A DNA stretch of 64,000 nt from Caballeronia sp. GAFFF1 (GTDB lineage: Bacteria; Pseudomonadota; Gammaproteobacteria; Burkholderiales; Burkholderiaceae): positions 214,768 through 278,767 of the forward strand of contig NZ_JALQEM010000032.1 in the NCBI RefSeq assembly GCF_023630705.1, written 5' to 3'. Each line of letters starts with the position of its first letter. The first letter of the stretch is position 1. The translations under genes and the position numbers were made by a program. Below, piece by piece: positions 29,040 through 39,627 of this stretch. The notes under the pieces were generated by a model, which made no database searches, was not told the origin of the DNA, and was given only the letters and a program-made list of their open reading frames with translations.

Positions 29040-31559
29040 TTAGCGCGAATGGTGATAGATGTCTGTTGTTCTCGAATTGCCTTGGGGCATGGCTGGAGCC
29101 GGCTCCAGCTTCGCATCCGGCCCCGGCACGTCCCACGACGCCCCTTTCTCCAAGATCGGTCCAGGTGATCCGTTCACGATCCCGCTGCCGTTGATCTGGA
29201 CATACGATCCGCCCGCGCCAATCCACACCTCTTTCGACGCGGTAATCACGACTTTCCCGTCCGTGCTGCTGATCGTGACGTCCTTGAGCGCCGCGAGCGC
29301 CATCTGATCGCTTTGCGCCTGAATCTCGACCTTGCCTTTCGCCGCAATCAACTTCAGCCCAAGCTGATACGCGAACATCGAAATCGCGCCACGCACGGAC
29401 GCAAGCAATGAGCGACCGAGCGACACGCTCATATCCCGCCCGGCGGTGATCGCATGATCCTGACCGCTCGCCTGATGGGTACTCTCAGCCGCAGTCGTCG
29501 CGATCCCCGCGCTGCTCGCGAGCACCACGTCGGGCCGCGTCATCTCCGGCGACGGATTGTCGTGCGCCTTTGCGCCGCCTTTGATCGCCTCGTTCTGCGT
29601 CTTGATGGCTTGCGCCGCGTCGGCCTGGCTTATGTCGGCCGTCTGCGCCAGATGCTGCTGCGCAATTCGCCCCATCTCCTCATGCTGCCCGCGCGCCTGC
29701 GTGAGCCGCGCGACAGTCTCGCCCATGTCCTTGACGGGCGATGTCGCACCGGCGCGCGCCTCGGTCGTCATCAAGAGACCAGCGTTGGCCCGCAGGACAC
29801 CGTGCGCCTCGGTCGCGAGTTCGAACCCAACGCCCCGCGCCTCGCTGCGCCCCTTATGCCCGTCGATGCGCGTATTGGACCCCAGCACCAGCCGCGACTG
29901 CGCGTGATCGCTCGCCACCTGAACCTGAAGTTGGCCCGGCGTATCGTCGGTGAGCACGCTATTGGCCGACTGCCCGTTCAAGTCGCGGCTGCGCCAGCCC
30001 GAGAGCACGCTATTGCGCGGCAACTCCCACGGCAGTTGATGGTTCTCCGTGCTGTGCGCAGCCATCACGAACGGCCGGTCCGGATCGCTATCGAAATAGC
30101 CGATCTGCACCATCTGCCCCACGCGCGGCGTCCACAACGCGCCGTAGCCGGGTCCTTGCCAGGGCGACGCCACCTGCAGCCAGCAACTCGCCGTGTCGTT
30201 GAGCGGACTCACGCGGTCCCAGACGAAATGCACCTTCACGCGCCCATACGGGTCGGTGAGGATCTTGTCCTGATCGTCGAAACCGACCACCACCGCCATC
30301 TCGCCGAAAGCGCGCGGCTTGGTCGCCGTCTGCGGCGTGCGATAGAACGTGTCGGCGGGCACGGCCGTGAAGTGCGTCTCGCACTGATAGCGGCGCTCGA
30401 GCGCGCCGCGATGGGTGACCGTATCGTTGTTGACGATTTCCAGCGCTGTCGACACGACGAGATACTCGCCATCGCCCGGCGTGAGCGGATAACCTTCGAG
30501 CCGGAACTTATAGCCGGTCATCAGCCCGCGCAGATTGCCCGAGCCGCTCGCGAGCCGACTTTGCGCGCGATGCGCCTCGACTTTGACCTGCGCCAGATGC
30601 TCGGCTTCGAATATCGCATCGTTGGGGCGTCCCGAGACGCCGAGCGGCGTTGCGAGCGGTTGCGCGTAGTCGCCCCAGGCGTACTCTTCGGCGTTGTCCT
30701 GCGTGCTCTCGCTGTGCTGCGTACGCTGCGCGGTGAGCTTCACGACGGACTGCGTGTAGTCATAGTCCACCAGCGACACCTTGCCGGTGGTGAGGCGGCG
30801 GGTGACATTGAACGCGTGGATATGCTCTTCGTCGATACGCTGGCCGCCGCGATCCAGATAGCGCACCGTTTGATAGGCCGGGCCGTGCTGCTTGAATGAG
30901 CCGGGCGAGTCACAGAGCACGAGCGTCGCGTCGTCGTAGAAGTAGGTGATGCCCCATTCCTGCCAGAGCCGGTCGAGGAACGCGTAGTCCGACTCCCACC
31001 ACTGTCTCTGATAGTCGCGCGCCGGATATCCGCGCTTGCCGAGAAACGGTCCGCTGAGCCGAAACTCGAACGGAATGCTCAGCCGGTTGAGAATTTCCGT
31101 CGAAATCTGCTTGATATCGCGGTTTTGGTACGTTCGGCTATCGCGATTGAGGGTGGCAATCCAAAGCCGCGGGCGCAGCTTGAAGCGATAGAACGCGCGC
31201 CGCTCGTCCGCGCCGATGGCTTGCGCTTCCGCTATCACGCCGGTGATCTTGCGCACATCCGCGCCGATGTTGAGCATCGAGGCGCGCGTGGCGCCTTGTA
31301 CCCATGTGCCGTTGCCCTCTACGGCAATGCTGAGCGTGACTTCCTTGCCGGCGAGTTTATCCAGATCCACCAGTGCCTGCGCCTGCTGCACGGGCAGGTG
31401 GGCAGCCTCTACGGTGCTGACCTCGATGTCGTATTCATAGAGCTTCCCGAGCTCTTCGTTGCCCTTCACGCGCGAGACGACGAGCAACGGCTCATCGAGC
31501 CATTGCGGCAGCGCGCGGCCCGACAAGGCGAGCGTACGCGGCTGATCGAACCAACTCAT
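29040..31559 (-). CDS. vgrG: Type VI secretion tip protein VgrG (module 1)
   Basis: An 839-residue spike protein. The gp27-like part (RTLALSGRALPQWL to about residue 400) includes the conserved ARDYQRQWWESDYAFLDRLWQEWGITYFY. It is followed by the gp5-like OB fold (DPYGRVKVHFVWDR; ASPWQGPGYGALWTPRVGQMVQIGYFDSDPDRP) and a DUF2345 domain with beta-helix repeats ending WIGAGGSYVQINGSGIVNGSPG. Only a 30-residue tail follows the core. GGAG lies 8 nt before the start. It sits between tssF and a toxin gene, so it is the likely carrier of that toxin. Confidence 0.95.
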   Translation of the reverse strand: MSWFDQPRTLALSGRALPQWLDEPLLVVSRVKGNEELGKLYEYDIEVSTVEAAHLPVQQAQALVDLDKLAGKEVTLSIAVEGNGTWVQGATRASMLNIGADVRKITGVIAEAQAIGADERRAFYRFKLRPRLWIATLNRDSRTYQNRDIKQISTEILNRLSIPFEFRLSGPFLGKRGYPARDYQRQWWESDYAFLDRLWQEWGITYFYDDATLVLCDSPGSFKQHGPAYQTVRYLDRGGQRIDEEHIHAFNVTRRLTTGKVSLVDYDYTQSVVKLTAQRTQHSESTQDNAEEYAWGDYAQPLATPLGVSGRPNDAIFEAEHLAQVKVEAHRAQSRLASGSGNLRGLMTGYKFRLEGYPLTPGDGEYLVVSTALEIVNNDTVTHRGALERRYQCETHFTAVPADTFYRTPQTATKPRAFGEMAVVVGFDDQDKILTDPYGRVKVHFVWDRVSPLNDTASCWLQVASPWQGPGYGALWTPRVGQMVQIGYFDSDPDRPFVMAAHSTENHQLPWELPRNSVLSGWRSRDLNGQSANSVLTDDTPGQLQVQVASDHAQSRLVLGSNTRIDGHKGRSEARGVGFELATEAHGVLRANAGLLMTTEARAGATSPVKDMGETVARLTQARGQHEEMGRIAQQHLAQTADISQADAAQAIKTQNEAIKGGAKAHDNPSPEMTRPDVVLASSAGIATTAAESTHQASGQDHAITAGRDMSVSLGRSLLASVRGAISMFAYQLGLKLIAAKGKVEIQAQSDQMALAALKDVTISSTDGKVVITASKEVWIGAGGSYVQINGSGIVNGSPGPILEKGASWDVPGPDAKLEPAPAMPQGNSRTTDIYHHSR

Positions 31560-31593
31560 GCTGCAACTCCTTTCTTGTTTCTACTTGTGAGAC

Positions 31594-33480
31594 TCAAGCG
31601 ATGCCTCGCGTGCCCATGCGCGGCAGCCATTGCGTAATAAGCCCCCGCTGCAAGGATCTGAGCGCCATAGTCGTATAGCTGTGCGTGGACACGTGCCGCG
31701 CGACATAGCGCTCCAGCGCCAACGCAAGCGCATAGGGGCTCACGCCGTCCATGCGCGCCTCATCGAAAGTGAGCGTGCATTCGATCGCGCGTCCGTACGG
31801 CTGGTCTAACTCGGGCGACAGCAGGCACGTCACCGGTTGCGTGCGCGTGCCGACGAGGGCATCGAGCTGACGACGCTGCGATGCGGAGTCGTCGTTCAGA
31901 TACAGGCGCAACAGGCGGCGCAAGCCTTCCGCGGACGACTCATCCGGCGACGAATTGAGCGTGTGGTAGTCGAGGTTCAGTTGCCCGTACAACTCCCAGG
32001 CCCGCTTGCCGATCGCCATAGCCGGTTTCGGCGCTGTGGGCGCGCGAATCAACCCGATGCCCGTGATCGGCAGTGTGCGGTCGGCAACCACATCGTTGTG
32101 TCCGTTGCACGCGATCAGACAAGGCAGATTGCGATTGGTGAGCCACGCGTCTAGCGTTAGATAACCAAAGGCTTGCGCTAGCGGCTGGCCGTCTTTGTTC
32201 ATCAGCGCGAGCAGCGTGCGCGTCTCGGTGAACGGACGGCGCGTCTCGTACTGACGCTCGTCGTAGTCCGTCTGATTGAGCACGCGACGCAGCGCGAAGT
32301 AGCGTGCGTCGCGCAAGCGGTCGTCTCGATACGCGGCGTGATAATCGTGAAAGGCCACCGGCGGAGAGTCTTGCCCGGCTTGCGCGCGCACGGCTTGCAC
32401 CGAATGCACTTCGTAGTCACGTGGCGCGTCGGGCACGGGCGTCAGGACATGCTCACGAGCGGCAGCGTCGATCTTAAGCGGCCCGACAGTTCGCGCAAAC
32501 AGGTTGATGATCGGCGTGCAGTGAAGGGCGAAGTCCGCCGCGCTTATCCGCTCCGCGAGCGCCCCGAACGGCCGATTCAACAGCACGACGATCTCGGCCC
32601 CGGATCCATGAATCGACGCGAGCGCCTTGCTCAGACCGGTCAGCGTGAAAAAGCCGAAGCGCGCCGGAAAACAAAACCACTCGTGCAGCAGATTGTGGCC
32701 GTGGAAACGGTCGGGCACGCACGGCAAGAGGCTCTGCTCAGGCTCCAGCCCCTCGTGAACCACGGCATCGCGGGAGACGCAGTGCAGCCTGCCGTTGGCG
32801 AACGCGCCGGGCGCGGCGATAACCGTCGAGATGCTCGCGGTATGCAGCAGTTCGAACAGGTGCGAGGCCGTGGTCTGATCGCCGGCCAGATACACCGGCA
32901 GGCGGTCCAGGCCGCTTAGCCCGGAGATCGGCATGCCGTTGACGGTGCGCAGCGTGATGCGCAGCGCGCCGAGCACGGTTTGGTCTGCCGGCACGTAGCG
33001 ATAAAGCATCGGAATGTCGGGCGGTGGAGCGTTGATGGCTCGAACCCGCGCGATGTCGAGCGGGAAGATCTGCACGTCCTGGCTGCTGCGGAATTCGCAT
33101 GCAGTTTGGGCTTCCTCCGACACGACGGATTTGAACGCGGTGCCACGTGGCAACAGGATGCCGTCGCGACGATGACCGTCGCCGTCTGTGGGGAACGCAC
33201 GCGCCACGGCCATTGAAGGAATAGGTGTCACGTAGTTCGGGTATGTCACCGCCAACAACGGCTGGATGAAGTCAGGAAACGCGTCCTCGATACGCTGCGC
33301 GCCACGCGCCATGACGAAGGCGAACGTTTCGAGCAGCCTTTGAACGAAAGGATCGGCCACTTCGTTCTCGCTGATGCCCAGCCGTCGGCCGATCTTTAGA
33401 TGATCATTGCCGAATTCATGCGCGCTCGCTTCGATATAGCGCAGTTGCTGCAGATACTGCTCGAGAAAGCGCGGATCCAT
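31594..33480 (-). CDS. tssF: Type VI baseplate subunit TssF (module 1)
   Basis: A 628-residue protein of the VasA/TssF family, the usual length. It begins MDPRFLEQYLQQLRYIEASAHEFGNDHLKIGRRLG and has the conserved VTYPNYVTPIPSMAVA and LPVYLAGDQTTASHLFELL segments. TssF is a wedge component of the baseplate on which the VgrG spike sits. Normally it is encoded with TssE, TssG and TssK, but none is in this window. The start at 33480 is chosen by comparison with the second copy (also MDPR); upstream in-frame codons extend to 33627. VgrG follows 34 bp downstream. Confidence 0.92.
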   Translation of the reverse strand: MDPRFLEQYLQQLRYIEASAHEFGNDHLKIGRRLGISENEVADPFVQRLLETFAFVMARGAQRIEDAFPDFIQPLLAVTYPNYVTPIPSMAVARAFPTDGDGHRRDGILLPRGTAFKSVVSEEAQTACEFRSSQDVQIFPLDIARVRAINAPPPDIPMLYRYVPADQTVLGALRITLRTVNGMPISGLSGLDRLPVYLAGDQTTASHLFELLHTASISTVIAAPGAFANGRLHCVSRDAVVHEGLEPEQSLLPCVPDRFHGHNLLHEWFCFPARFGFFTLTGLSKALASIHGSGAEIVVLLNRPFGALAERISAADFALHCTPIINLFARTVGPLKIDAAAREHVLTPVPDAPRDYEVHSVQAVRAQAGQDSPPVAFHDYHAAYRDDRLRDARYFALRRVLNQTDYDERQYETRRPFTETRTLLALMNKDGQPLAQAFGYLTLDAWLTNRNLPCLIACNGHNDVVADRTLPITGIGLIRAPTAPKPAMAIGKRAWELYGQLNLDYHTLNSSPDESSAEGLRRLLRLYLNDDSASQRRQLDALVGTRTQPVTCLLSPELDQPYGRAIECTLTFDEARMDGVSPYALALALERYVARHVSTHSYTTMALRSLQRGLITQWLPRMGTRGIA

Positions 33481-33900
33481 GGCTATCGACGCGCCCCGGA
33501 ACGGCGGGATGCGGAGTTGCTGCTTGGCATGACGAATTCGAGTCGCATGGCGCCGAGATAGGGACGGATGCCGAAGAGTTTGCCATCCTAAACATGCGTC
33601 GGCTATTGATGCGACTAAACGTGACAAAAGTGGGTGATGCCCACCCCGTCCCGAAAGGCTCCGGCCACCCCAGGTTCGCCGTGATATGGATTAGAGATTG
33701 GACTAACAGCGCGACGCTGCACTCGAGCAGCCACCGCTTTTATCCTTGGAAGCAACTCTTGTCGCTATCGGCGAGCGCAGACGACGATGAGGGTGTGACC
33801 GGAAAGGCTGACGACGGTGGGCCGGAGCCGGTCGAACGCAAGTCTTATCGTGGTACTCAGCACTACTTCGCGTTTCAACTGTTCATCGTGCTTCTTCATG
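33481..33900. other. Intergenic stretch upstream of tssF module 1
   Basis: No gene is supportable in these 420 bp. On the minus strand a short open frame ending 6 nt before tssF could be the tail of a lost upstream gene. Beyond that the sequence has mixed stops in all frames. I cannot point to a clear promoter for tssF. Confidence 0.4.
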
Positions 33901-33939
33901 AAAAAACCCCAAGGTCGGATTAATGTCCAACTCTTGGGG
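33901..33939 (-). terminator. Rho-independent terminator of gnd
   Basis: Read on the minus strand, CCCCAAG (33939-33933) pairs with CTTGGGG (33913-33907) across a 19-nt loop and is followed at once by six T. It lies 80 nt beyond the gnd stop and ends that transcript. Confidence 0.75.
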
Positions 33940-34019
33940 CTCAGCTCACGAAGCCAGGGCTCTCTCAGCAGTCAGTGCAACACAAACCGCCCGTCACGAC
34001 TAACGCCTCAACCAACTCC

Positions 34020-35426
<1,407 letters not shown>

Positions 35427-35709
35427 GCTTGATCTCCGAATGACCGAAGCGATCGCGGCTCGTGGCGCTTGTCGCTTCGGGAAAGAAACGTGTCGATTGA
35501 ATGCGGGCTTCGCGCGGGAGGGGTCGTCCTCTTGTCCGACCGGCGAAGGATTGCGCCGCCGCCCGGCCGGTGCGCGAGCGCAGACCGCCCGAATTTACCA
35601 CTTCGGGCGTTATCCGGCAGCGGCGCGGTTGTGCGCGGCGCGGTTCGCCGGCATAGAATGGACGCCCGCCATCGGCGCAACACGCCAAGAGCCACGCTAT
35701 CAACGAATC

Positions 35710-36051
35710 ATGGCGCTTTCCCGGCGCACGCGAGCGCATCACTATTCGGTTTATGTCGTCGAACTCTCGGACGCCGTCTGGAACGAAGCGCGCTTTCGTC
35801 GTGCAAATCCGGATTACGTGCTCGGCAAGCCGTTCGTGTATGTCGGCATGACGGGCGTGGACCCGGATGTGCGTTTCGACAAGCATAAGGCGGGCATTCA
35901 GTCGAATCGTTATGTGCGCGAATTCGGGCTGCGGCTCTTGCCGCATCTGTACGAGATGTACAACCCGATGCCCTACGACGGCGCGCGCGACATGGAAGTA
36001 GAACTGGCGATCGGCTTGCGCGAAGCGGGTTACGGCGTCTGGCAGGCTTGA
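35710..36051 (+). CDS. Small GIY-YIG-like protein
   Basis: A 113-residue protein: HYSVYVVELSD, then PFVYVGMTGVDPDVRFDKHKAG, then LLPHLYEMYNPMP and ARDMEVELAIGLREAGYGVW. The YVVEL and YVGMTG pair, a following basic segment and the late E (MEVELAIGLREAG) resemble the GIY-YIG nuclease core (GIY, YIG, R, E). The first motif is reduced to VYV, so activity is uncertain. There is no signal peptide. The frame is open further upstream, but this ATG is where the similarity begins. No partner gene is evident. It could act on DNA or RNA ends, or be an inactive relative. Confidence 0.6.
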   Translation: MALSRRTRAHHYSVYVVELSDAVWNEARFRRANPDYVLGKPFVYVGMTGVDPDVRFDKHKAGIQSNRYVREFGLRLLPHLYEMYNPMPYDGARDMEVELAIGLREAGYGVWQA

Positions 36052-36111
36052 AGGCGAACAGCGGCGATTATCAGGCAACTATCGGACAACTATCGCGATA
36101 AGGAGCGAGAC

Positions 36112-37050
36112 ATGCGGATTCTGGTCGTAGGCGCGGGGGCGATCGGCGGTTATTTCGGCGCGCGGCTGCTGGAAGCGGGCAGGGACGTGACCTTCCTCGT
36201 GCGCGAACGCCGCGCCGAGCGGCTGCGCGAAGGCGGGCTGAACGTTCGAAGCCCTGAAGGCGATCTGACGTTCGCGAATCCGCCTGTCGTTCTTGCGGAA
36301 GACATCGACCAGCCTTTCGATCTCATTCTGCTGAGTTGCAAAGCCTACGATCTGCAAGGCGCGATCGATTCCTTCACGCCCGCCGTCGGTCCCGACACGG
36401 CCATTCTGCCGCTCCTGAACGGCATGGCTCACCTCGATGCGCTCGACGCGCGTTTCGAAGCCGCGAACGTGCTCGGCGGCCAGTGCGTGATCGCCGCGAC
36501 GCTCGATGCAGAAGGGACGATCCGGCATCTGAACAACATGCAGTCGATGACCATCGGCGAGCGCGCGGGCGGCCGGACGCCGCGCATCGACGCCATCGAG
36601 CAGCAACTCGGCGGCGCGCGCTTCGAACTCAACGTGAGCGAGAACGTTCTTCAGTCGATGTGGGACAAGTGGGTCTTTCTCGCGACGCTCGCGAGCGGCA
36701 CGTGTCTCATGCGCGCGCCGATCGGCGACATCGTGGCCGCGCCGGGCGGCGAAGCGCTACTGCGTCGGCTCTTCGATGAATGCCGCGAGATCGCCGCCGA
36801 CAACGGCCACGCTCCCGGCGATGCCGTGCTCGCGCGTGCGCGTGCGTTCTTCTCCGAGCGCGGCTCGCAGATGACGGCGTCCATGCTGCGCGATATCGAG
36901 AACAACGCGCCGATCGAAGCGGACCATATCGTCGGCGATTTGCTTGCGCGGCGGAAATCGGCGGTGGATGCGTCGTCCTCCGTGCTGGCAACGGCGTATG
37001 CGCATCTGAAGGCGTATGAAGCAAGGCGGGCGCGCGCTTCTCAGGCATGA
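36112..37050 (+). CDS. 2-dehydropantoate 2-reductase family protein (PanE/ApbA)
   Basis: A 312-residue NADP-dependent reductase with the ketopantoate reductase layout: MRILVVGAGAIGGYFGARLLEAG at the N-terminus, LLSCKAYDL, ILPLLNGMAH, and the catalytic-lysine region SMWDKWVFLATLASGTCL followed by a helical C-terminal domain. PanE makes pantoate for coenzyme A. Burkholderia-type genomes carry several paralogues, some acting on other 2-oxo acids, so the exact substrate is open. AAGGAG lies 8 nt before the start. It is probably monocistronic. Confidence 0.88.
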   Translation: MRILVVGAGAIGGYFGARLLEAGRDVTFLVRERRAERLREGGLNVRSPEGDLTFANPPVVLAEDIDQPFDLILLSCKAYDLQGAIDSFTPAVGPDTAILPLLNGMAHLDALDARFEAANVLGGQCVIAATLDAEGTIRHLNNMQSMTIGERAGGRTPRIDAIEQQLGGARFELNVSENVLQSMWDKWVFLATLASGTCLMRAPIGDIVAAPGGEALLRRLFDECREIAADNGHAPGDAVLARARAFFSERGSQMTASMLRDIENNAPIEADHIVGDLLARRKSAVDASSSVLATAYAHLKAYEARRARASQA

Positions 37051-37119
37051 ACCCGCGCGGGCCGCTTATGCCGGGCGGCCCGACGCTGTACGCTCTTGGC
37101 TTTTGCTCTTCACCGCGCC

Positions 37120-37665
37120 ATGCCACCGGATTCCGCCCGTCCCACGATTCCCGAACTTTTCCTAGGCTTTCTGACGCTCGGCCTCACGGCGTTCGGCGGC
37201 GCGCTGCCGCTCGCGCGACGCGAGATCGTCGAGCGCCGCAAATGGCTCGATGCCGAAGCCTTCACCGATCTGCTCGGCCTCTGCCAGTTCCTGCCGGGCG
37301 GCAACGTGATCAATCTATCGGTGGCTGTCGGCATGCGCTTTCGCGGCGTGCCGGGCGCGCTCGCCGGTCTGCTGGGGCTGCTCGTCGGGCCGTCGCTGAT
37401 CGTGATCGGGCTCGGCGTCATCTATCAGCGCACGCATCAGGACCCGCGCGTCGCGCATCTCTTCGCAGGGCTCGCGGCGGCCGCGGCGGGGCTTCTGATC
37501 GCGATGGCCGTGAAGCTGCTCTGGCCGCTGCGCAAGAAGCCGGAGGCCGCCGCCGTCGCGATCGTGATGTTCGCGAGCATCGCGTTGCTGCGCACGCCGC
37601 TGCTCCCGTCGATGCTCGTGCTCACGCCTATCTCCGTGCTGATCGCCTGGAAGGTGCGCCGATGA
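37120..37665 (+). CDS. Chromate transporter, first half (short-chain ChrA)
   Basis: A 181-residue membrane protein matching one half of ChrA (LFLGFLTLGLTAFGGALPLARREIVERRKWLD, then LCQFLPGGNVINLSVAVG). With the following gene it forms the two-protein SCHR type of the CHR superfamily, in which the halves work together to export chromate or a related oxyanion. The start at 37120 is the first ATG; a TTG at 37096 is in frame. The stop overlaps the next ATG by 4 bp. Confidence 0.88.
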   Translation: MPPDSARPTIPELFLGFLTLGLTAFGGALPLARREIVERRKWLDAEAFTDLLGLCQFLPGGNVINLSVAVGMRFRGVPGALAGLLGLLVGPSLIVIGLGVIYQRTHQDPRVAHLFAGLAAAAAGLLIAMAVKLLWPLRKKPEAAAVAIVMFASIALLRTPLLPSMLVLTPISVLIAWKVRR

Positions 37666-38189
37666 AAGACGATCTCTTTTCGCTCGCGGCCATCTTCAGC
37701 CAGTTGTCGTTGCTTGCGTTCGGCGGTGGCAACACCATCTTGCCGGAGATGCAGCGGCAGGTCGTGCAGGTGCATCACTGGATGACGAAGGCCGATTTCT
37801 CCGCGCTCTTCGCGCTCGCGCAGGCCGCGCCGGGGCCGAACATGATGGTCGTCACGCTGATCGGCTGGCACGTCGCGGGATGGCCGGGCGTCGTCGTGAC
37901 GTCGCTCGCGAAGTTCGGGCCGTCGTCGCTCGTGACGATTCTCGCGCTGCACGCGTGGGAGCAGTTCAAGGACCGCCCGTGGCGGCGCTATGTGCAGCTC
38001 GGGCTCGCGCCGATCACCGTCGGACTCGTCGCGGCGAGCGCGCTTTTGATTGCCGAGGCGTCGGACCGCGCGGCGGTGCTCGTCGGTATCACGGCGACGG
38101 TCGCGGTGCTCGCATACAAGACGAAGCTGCATCCGCTGTGGCTGCTCGCGGGCGGCGCGCTGATCGGGCTGTCGGGCTTCGGGCAGTGA
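37662..38189 (+). CDS. Chromate transporter, second half (short-chain ChrA)
   Basis: A 175-residue partner of the preceding gene: SQLSLLAFGGGNTILPEMQRQVV and LAQAAPGPNMMVVTLIGWHVAGWPG are the duplicated CHR motifs. About five or six helices are expected, with topology opposite to the first half. Translation is coupled through ATGA. The pair could confer chromate resistance or move sulfate; sequence alone cannot decide. Confidence 0.88.
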   Translation: MKDDLFSLAAIFSQLSLLAFGGGNTILPEMQRQVVQVHHWMTKADFSALFALAQAAPGPNMMVVTLIGWHVAGWPGVVVTSLAKFGPSSLVTILALHAWEQFKDRPWRRYVQLGLAPITVGLVAASALLIAEASDRAAVLVGITATVAVLAYKTKLHPLWLLAGGALIGLSGFGQ

Positions 38190-38390
38190 CCGACAACGGC
38201 GAATTGTGACTGTCGGTTCTTCGGAAGCAAACGAGCAACGGCAAGCTGATCGGATTTCGCGCGCCAACCGGCTAACGGCGCGCTCATGACCGGCTCGGAG
38301 CAGTGACCGACGAATGACGGGCTTACTGTGCCCGAAGCAGTGACCGGGCAACGGCAAGCTGTCGGGCTTCGGCCGCTAACCGGCTGGGCG
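38163..38390. repeat. Small degenerate repeats after the chromate transporter
   Basis: The segment gcaacggcaagctg occurs at about 38234 and 38349, tcgggcttcgg occurs in the end of the transporter gene and again near 38360, and gcagtgaccg recurs three times. It reads as an imperfect duplication of roughly 115-190 bp starting in the last codons of the transporter. No gene is seen in 38190-38460. Confidence 0.45.
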
Positions 38391-38460
38391 CCAACCTGGC
38401 AGGCTTCCTGCTGAACTTCAAGCAGATGCAAACAGCCGACGCAAACACGAGGAATGCGCC

Positions 38461-38799
38461 ATGACCATGACCACCGAATACGCGAAGACCGCGCCCGAAC
38501 GCAGCGAAATCGACGCGATGACCGCGCCGACCGTCGTCGAATTCGGCACGGACTGGTGCGGCTTCTGCCGCGCCGCGCAGCCGCTGATCGCGCAGGCGTT
38601 TCAGGCGCATCGCGGCGTGCATCACATCAAGATCGAGGATGGCAGCGGCCGCCCGCTCGGCCGATCCTTCCGCGTGAAGCTGTGGCCGACGCTCATCTTC
38701 ATGCTCGAAGGCAAGGAAGTCGCGCGTCTAGTGCGCCCGGGCGACGTCGGAGAAATTCGCGACGCGCTCGCGCTCATCGACGAGCCGCTCGCTGAATGA
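38461..38799 (+). CDS. Thioredoxin-fold protein
   Basis: A 112-residue cytoplasmic protein with the thioredoxin active site written W-C-G-F-C (C33, C36) inside VVEFGTDWCGFCRAAQPLI. The cis-Pro region (LWPTLIFMLEGKEVARLVRP) is intact. GFC instead of the classical GPC lowers reducing power in model thioredoxins and points to a specialised disulfide reductase. It has no export signal. GAGGAA lies 7 nt before the ATG; a second ATG 6 nt further is possible. It stands alone between the chromate transporter and the tetronate operon. Confidence 0.9.
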   Translation: MTMTTEYAKTAPERSEIDAMTAPTVVEFGTDWCGFCRAAQPLIAQAFQAHRGVHHIKIEDGSGRPLGRSFRVKLWPTLIFMLEGKEVARLVRPGDVGEIRDALALIDEPLAE

Positions 38800-38873
38800 C
38801 CGTTCGCGCTTTTTAGCGCGCTCAGGGTTATCGCCAGCAAGACAGCGCCGCATCTGACTTGTATGATGACCCG

Positions 38874-39605
38874 ATGACTTTACAACCGTCCACTCCGCGC
38901 CTGTTCGAAAAAATTCCGCCTCGCGCGTTATCGGACACAGTCGCGCAGCAACTGCAGACGCTGATCGAGAATGGCAGCTTCGCCGCGAGTGGCAAGCTGC
39001 CGAGCGAAGCCGTGCTCGCGCAGGAGTTCGGCGTGAGCCGCACGGTGATCCGCGAAGCCGTCTCTCGTCTGAAAAACGAAGGCATGGTCGAGCCGCGGCA
39101 GGGCAGCGGCGTGTTCATCGTCGAGCGCGCGGGCATCCGGCCGCTGCGCATCGATTACGCGCAGGCGGTCGAACCGGGCGCGGTCGTGCAGATTCTCGCG
39201 CTGCGTCGCGCGATTGAAGCCGAAGTGGCATCCGAAGCCGCGATGCATCGCACGGACGCGCATTTGCAGGCGATTGACGCGGCGCTTGGCCGTATCGACG
39301 AAGCCGTGCGCGAAGGACGCGACGGCGTGGCCGAAGACGTGGCGTTTCATCGCGAGATCGCGAACGCGACCGGCAATCCGTATTTTCTGAAGACGCTCGC
39401 GTTTCTTAATCAATATCTCGAAGCCGGCACGGTCGTCACGCGCCGCAACGAAGCGTTGCGCGAGGACTTCTCGCGGCAGGTGCGCGAAGAACACGCCGCC
39501 ATTGCCGATGCCATCCGCGCGGGCGACGCCGTGGCCGCGCGCAACGCCGCGCAGACGCATCTCATCAATGCCGCGCGCCGTCTCGCGGAAGCGGGCATTC
39601 GCTAA
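38874..39605 (+). CDS. GntR/FadR-family regulator of the tetronate genes
   Basis: A 243-residue regulator. The winged helix (LSDTVAQQLQTLIENGSFAASGKLPSEAVLAQEFGVSRTVIREAVSRL) is followed by an FCD effector domain with metal-binding residues (VAFHREIANATGNPYF; REEHAAIADAIRAGDAVAARNAAQTHL). It heads the ltnD-otnI-denD cluster by 22 bp. Its inducer is therefore probably a four-carbon sugar acid or an intermediate. The start is the ATG at 38874; an in-frame TTG 15 nt upstream lies in the promoter region. Confidence 0.88.
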   Translation: MTLQPSTPRLFEKIPPRALSDTVAQQLQTLIENGSFAASGKLPSEAVLAQEFGVSRTVIREAVSRLKNEGMVEPRQGSGVFIVERAGIRPLRIDYAQAVEPGAVVQILALRRAIEAEVASEAAMHRTDAHLQAIDAALGRIDEAVREGRDGVAEDVAFHREIANATGNPYFLKTLAFLNQYLEAGTVVTRRNEALREDFSRQVREEHAAIADAIRAGDAVAARNAAQTHLINAARRLAEAGIR

Positions 39606-39627
39606 CACATCAAACCAGAGGAACGCC

